Source of the DNA: Caldisericaceae bacterium
GTDB taxonomy: Bacteria; Calditrichota; Calditrichia; Calditrichales; Calditrichaceae
Assembly: GCA_021160885.1 (NCBI GenBank)
Contig: JAGHBR010000025.1
Coordinates: 1 to 7,876, forward strand
Length of the DNA: 7,876 nt
Direction: 5' to 3'
A program made the position numbers and the translations under genes. Below, one piece after another: positions 5,724 through 7,876 of this stretch; position 1 is the first letter of the stretch, and each line of letters opens with the position of its first letter. The notes beneath the pieces were generated by a model, which did no database searches, was not told the DNA's origin, and worked only from the letters and a program-made list of their open reading frames with translations.

Positions 5724-7094
5724 ATGTTGTTTAAATTACATTCCAGGGCTACTTTTATTTTGATTCTATTTTTACTTTTTGGTTGTAAATCCCAGGAGAC
5801 GAAAACAAACAAAGACTTCGAGTTGGTACCTGCCTGGGCAAAAGATGCTGTGATTTATGAGCTTTTTGTACGCGACTTTACGCCAGAAGGTACATTTAAA
5901 GCCGCCGAAGCGAAGATTCCTTATTTAAAAGACTTAGGTGTAGATATTGTTTGGCTGATGCCCATCTATCCCATTGGTGAAAAAGGACGTAAAGGAACAT
6001 TGGGCAGTCCCTATTCTGTAAAAAACTATTACCAGGTCAACCCGGAATTTGGCAATAAAGAAGATTTTCGGTCGTTGGTGCAAGCCGTGCATCAGGCTGG
6101 CATGAAAATTATCATCGGTTTTGTACCAAACCACAGTGCCAACGATTATGTGGAAATGGCCAACCACCCGGATTGGTTCATGCGTGATGCCAACGGCAAT
6201 TTTACACGAGAAGTGAAGGAGTGGAGCGACATTACGGACTTTAATTACGACAACCCGCGGCTGCGCCTGCACATTATCGATATCATGAAATACTGGATTG
6301 AGGAGTTCGACATCGATGGCTACCGCTTTGACGTGGCTGGTATGGTACCAGATGATTTCTGGAAACAAGCCATCCCAGAAATTCGCAAAGTTAAACCAGA
6401 TCTATTTTTGTTGGCTGAGTGGGAAGACCACAAGTTCATTGACTTCGGCTTTTCAGCCGATTACAGCTGGAAAATACTTCATGACCTGTACGATTTACGC
6501 AAGTATTCAAAAACAGTCAGTCAGGTTGTAAAAACCTACCAGTCCAAATATGATCGGTATTTTCCGGAAGGCCGTTTTCTTAATTTTATTGAAAATCACG
6601 ATGAGCAACGATGCATTAAAAAATTTGGTAAAACAGTTTTTAAACCCTATACCGCCTTTGTCTTTGCAATGCCCGGCCTGCCTTTGCTGTTCATGGGCCA
6701 GGAATTTGGGGATGTTACATACAATGGCTCCGGTAGCCTGTTTGAAAAAGTTACCATCAGCTGGCAAGCTTTTGATTCAACCATGTTTCATTTTTACAAA
6801 AAATTGGTTGATTTAAGACACAACTTTCCGGTTAATAAGGCTCAATGGCAAAAACTGAAGATCGATGACCAACAGCGTACAATGGTGATTGCTGAAACGT
6901 TTGAAGACAAAGCCCTGCTCCTGATTCTAAATTTCAGTAACCAAACGCAAAAGGTTTCATTTTCATTGCCGGCTTACCTGGATCAACTGGTGAATAAGTC
7001 CGTTTTGGAATGGTTTAGTGGTAAAAGAATAAAATTGTCTGAAAATAATGAAATACCCGTAAGCGCCAATGATGTGAAGATTCTGTTAAGATAA
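5724..7094 (+). CDS. GH13 alpha-amylase-family glycoside hydrolase, lipoprotein
   Basis: This 456-residue protein opens with a lipoprotein signal (MLFKLHSR, then a hydrophobic run) and lipobox LLFGC, with C21 as the lipid anchor, so it acts at the cell envelope outside the cytoplasm. The (beta/alpha)8 barrel runs from AVIYELFVRDFTPEG (42-56) to about 350. Conserved GH13 regions are GFVPNHS (132-138, region I), GYRFDVA (199-205, nucleophile D203), LLAEWE (229-234, acid/base E232) and FIENHDEQR (288-296, transition-state stabiliser D293). The catalytic triad is therefore complete. Region I normally starts with Asp; here it is G132. Residues 380-456 look like the usual C-terminal beta domain. 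Expected activity is hydrolysis of alpha-1,4-glucans or oligosaccharides, but the subfamily and exact substrate cannot be read off. It lies 31 bases after fumC without a terminator between, so cotranscription is likely though there is no evident functional link. Confidence 0.9.
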   Translation: MLFKLHSRATFILILFLLFGCKSQETKTNKDFELVPAWAKDAVIYELFVRDFTPEGTFKAAEAKIPYLKDLGVDIVWLMPIYPIGEKGRKGTLGSPYSVKNYYQVNPEFGNKEDFRSLVQAVHQAGMKIIIGFVPNHSANDYVEMANHPDWFMRDANGNFTREVKEWSDITDFNYDNPRLRLHIIDIMKYWIEEFDIDGYRFDVAGMVPDDFWKQAIPEIRKVKPDLFLLAEWEDHKFIDFGFSADYSWKILHDLYDLRKYSKTVSQVVKTYQSKYDRYFPEGRFLNFIENHDEQRCIKKFGKTVFKPYTAFVFAMPGLPLLFMGQEFGDVTYNGSGSLFEKVTISWQAFDSTMFHFYKKLVDLRHNFPVNKAQWQKLKIDDQQRTMVIAETFEDKALLLILNFSNQTQKVSFSLPAYLDQLVNKSVLEWFSGKRIKLSENNEIPVSANDVKILLR

Positions 7095-7120
7095 AAAGTG
7101 CATCAGCCGATGCACTTTTT
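7093..7120. terminator. Bidirectional terminator between the GH13 gene and the pseudogene
   Basis: AAAAAGTGCATC (7093-7104) pairs perfectly with GATGCACTTTTT (7109-7120) around the loop AGCC. It overlaps the GH13 stop codon by two bases. Because each side ends in A/T runs, it works as a hairpin plus T tract on both strands, and would also serve the converging minus-strand gene. Confidence 0.88.
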
Positions 7121-7195
7121 AAAAACTTTCCGGTTAAAAATTTCATCGTTTCCTCTGATCTTAATTTTGAAATTGATGCGCGGCTGGCTCGTTAC

Positions 7196-7661
7196 TTAAA
7201 TACGGTTGCCCATGCCTATGAACAGGGAAGGATCTTCCAAAAAATTCAATGCTTTTTGCAGTACTGCGTAATGCGCATCTTCTTCTCTGGCCAACAATTC
7301 TTAAAATTTTTTGATTTTTTCGTCTTCTGCTTTCTCAGCGGCTTCTTTGTAAAAAAAAAGTGTGGTGTTTTCCAAATCAATGGCCATTTCAATAATTTTC
7401 TGGTCATCCCCATCCTATTCACCTAATTCTTCTAGGGCCCTTTCCAGCTGGTCCTTTAGCCGGTTAAAAATCATTTCAAAAGTAGTCGGTTCTCTTTCGG
7501 TCAATTTAACCTTATCCACCGTATTGTTCGTTACCGCTTCGTAAAGCTTTTTAAAGCGTTCAATATGATTTTTTTTCGTCGTTGGTCAGCCGTTCCAGCA
7601 TGCGCCGCCAAATGGAATTATTAACTTTTGCGTTTAGATGAAACCGCAGCGATTCGTTCAT
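7196..7661 (-). pseudogene. Decayed rubrerythrin/ferritin-like gene
   Basis: Reading the minus strand from an ATG at 7661 gives MNESLRFHLNAKVNNSIW, then RRMLERLTNDEKKSY and a stop. Removing one A from a run of eight (7569-7576) changes this to NDEKNHIERFKKLYEAVT and the frame continues to GEDGDDQKIIEMAIDLENT, FYKEAAEKAEDEKIKKF, ELLAREEDAHYAVLQ and KALNFLEDPS. In-frame stops interrupt it at 7415-7417 (TAG) and 7301-7303 (TAA), and it ends at 7196-7198. The two E(K/D).H-type motifs, EKNH and EEDAH, with 'EMAIDLE..T.FYKEAAEKA', are typical of the two helix pairs that bind a di-iron centre in ferritin-like rubrerythrins, which in anaerobes detoxify peroxide. One frameshift and two stops make a working protein unlikely. 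No clear ribosome site precedes the ATG. No rubredoxin domain is visible, and the C-terminus after LEDPS looks eroded. Confidence 0.85.
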
Positions 7662-7876
7662 TTTATTTAAAATTTGAATACCTTAAAATGCTGATTTTTT
7701 CTTAAAAATAATAAAATCAGAATAATTATACTTTGAATGTAAAAATTTATTATATTATTAATTATGAAAATTAAAAATTAAAGATGATATAATTCCTTAA
7801 TAATAAAAAAATTAAATCGAGCTAGATTGTCATGGCATTATTTTTGTTTTTAATTTAAAGCTTGATTAAATTTAAA
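7662..7876. other. Very AT-rich noncoding tail
   Basis: No gene is seen and the base content is strikingly AT-rich. An inverted repeat CTGATTTT (7691-7698) / AAAATCAG (7713-7720) could form a weak hairpin but has no T run next to it. A perfect TATAAT at 7788-7793 on the plus strand has no good -35 box 16-18 bases upstream. It may be the upstream region of a gene beyond the window's right edge. Confidence 0.45.

Noticed and set aside
7090..7147. Possible small minus-strand gene starting at the ATG at 7147 after AGAGGA.
   Set aside because: The frame runs straight through the terminator hairpin into the antisense strand of the GH13 gene, and its product resembles nothing.
7130..7471. The 12-mer CCGGTTAAAAAT occurs at 7130-7141 and again at 7460-7471.
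   Set aside because: Flanks diverge immediately and one copy lies in the pseudogene's coding frame; too short and AT-rich to call a repeat.
1..7876. CRISPR arrays, tRNA or rRNA genes, defence or toxin-antitoxin systems, or a new multi-gene system.
   Set aside because: No spaced repeats, cloverleaf genes or suitable gene clusters were seen. Intact genes are all recognisable housekeeping or metabolic families, so I do not claim a novel system.

Overview
The window is bacterial chromosome of moderate GC content with long AT-rich spacers. It carries six intact protein genes, two decayed genes and several small repeats. Most starts have strong GGAGG-type ribosome sites. The mix of a two-subunit iron-sulfur fumarase, a class II fumarase and a lipid-anchored GH13 glycosidase suggests a free-living heterotroph from the Bacteroidota/Calditrichota part of the tree. 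A Caldithrix-like organism is my best guess, based on impression and not on a search.

Layout, left to right. (1) ssb (66-524, +) ends in a compact terminator. (2) A 398-base spacer holds a 14-bp tandem repeat and a complete MITE-like element (717-847), which has perfect 17-bp terminal inverted repeats, a 6-bp target-site duplication and internal REP-like hairpins. (3) An AzgA/PbuG-type purine permease lies on the minus strand (923-2245). (4) A 484-base spacer holds a second palindromic element (2409-2482), the relic of a DUF2442 gene (2480-2661), and a good sigma-70-type promoter lying over that relic's 3' end. (5) The class I fumarase alpha and beta genes (2730-4179) overlap by 11 bases. (6) After a strong hairpin terminator comes fumC, the class II fumarase (4304-5692). 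(7) A GH13 alpha-amylase-family lipoprotein (5724-7094) follows, probably cotranscribed with fumC. (8) A bidirectional terminator is followed by a rubrerythrin/ferritin-like pseudogene on the minus strand (7196-7661) and a very AT-rich tail.

Function. Both fumarases catalyse fumarate + H2O <-> L-malate in the TCA cycle. One is expected to be oxygen- and iron-sensitive, the other metal-free, so the cell holds a robust backup beside the efficient enzyme. The hairpin just ahead of fumC may decide how much of the backup is made. The permease salvages purine bases, SSB is a core replication and repair protein, and the glycosidase probably trims alpha-glucans at the cell envelope.

I found no defence island, CRISPR array, tRNA, rRNA or clearly new multi-gene system. 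The parts most worth a second look are the MITE with its duplication, the two gene relics, the paired fumarases with the hairpin between them, and the altered region I of the glycosidase.
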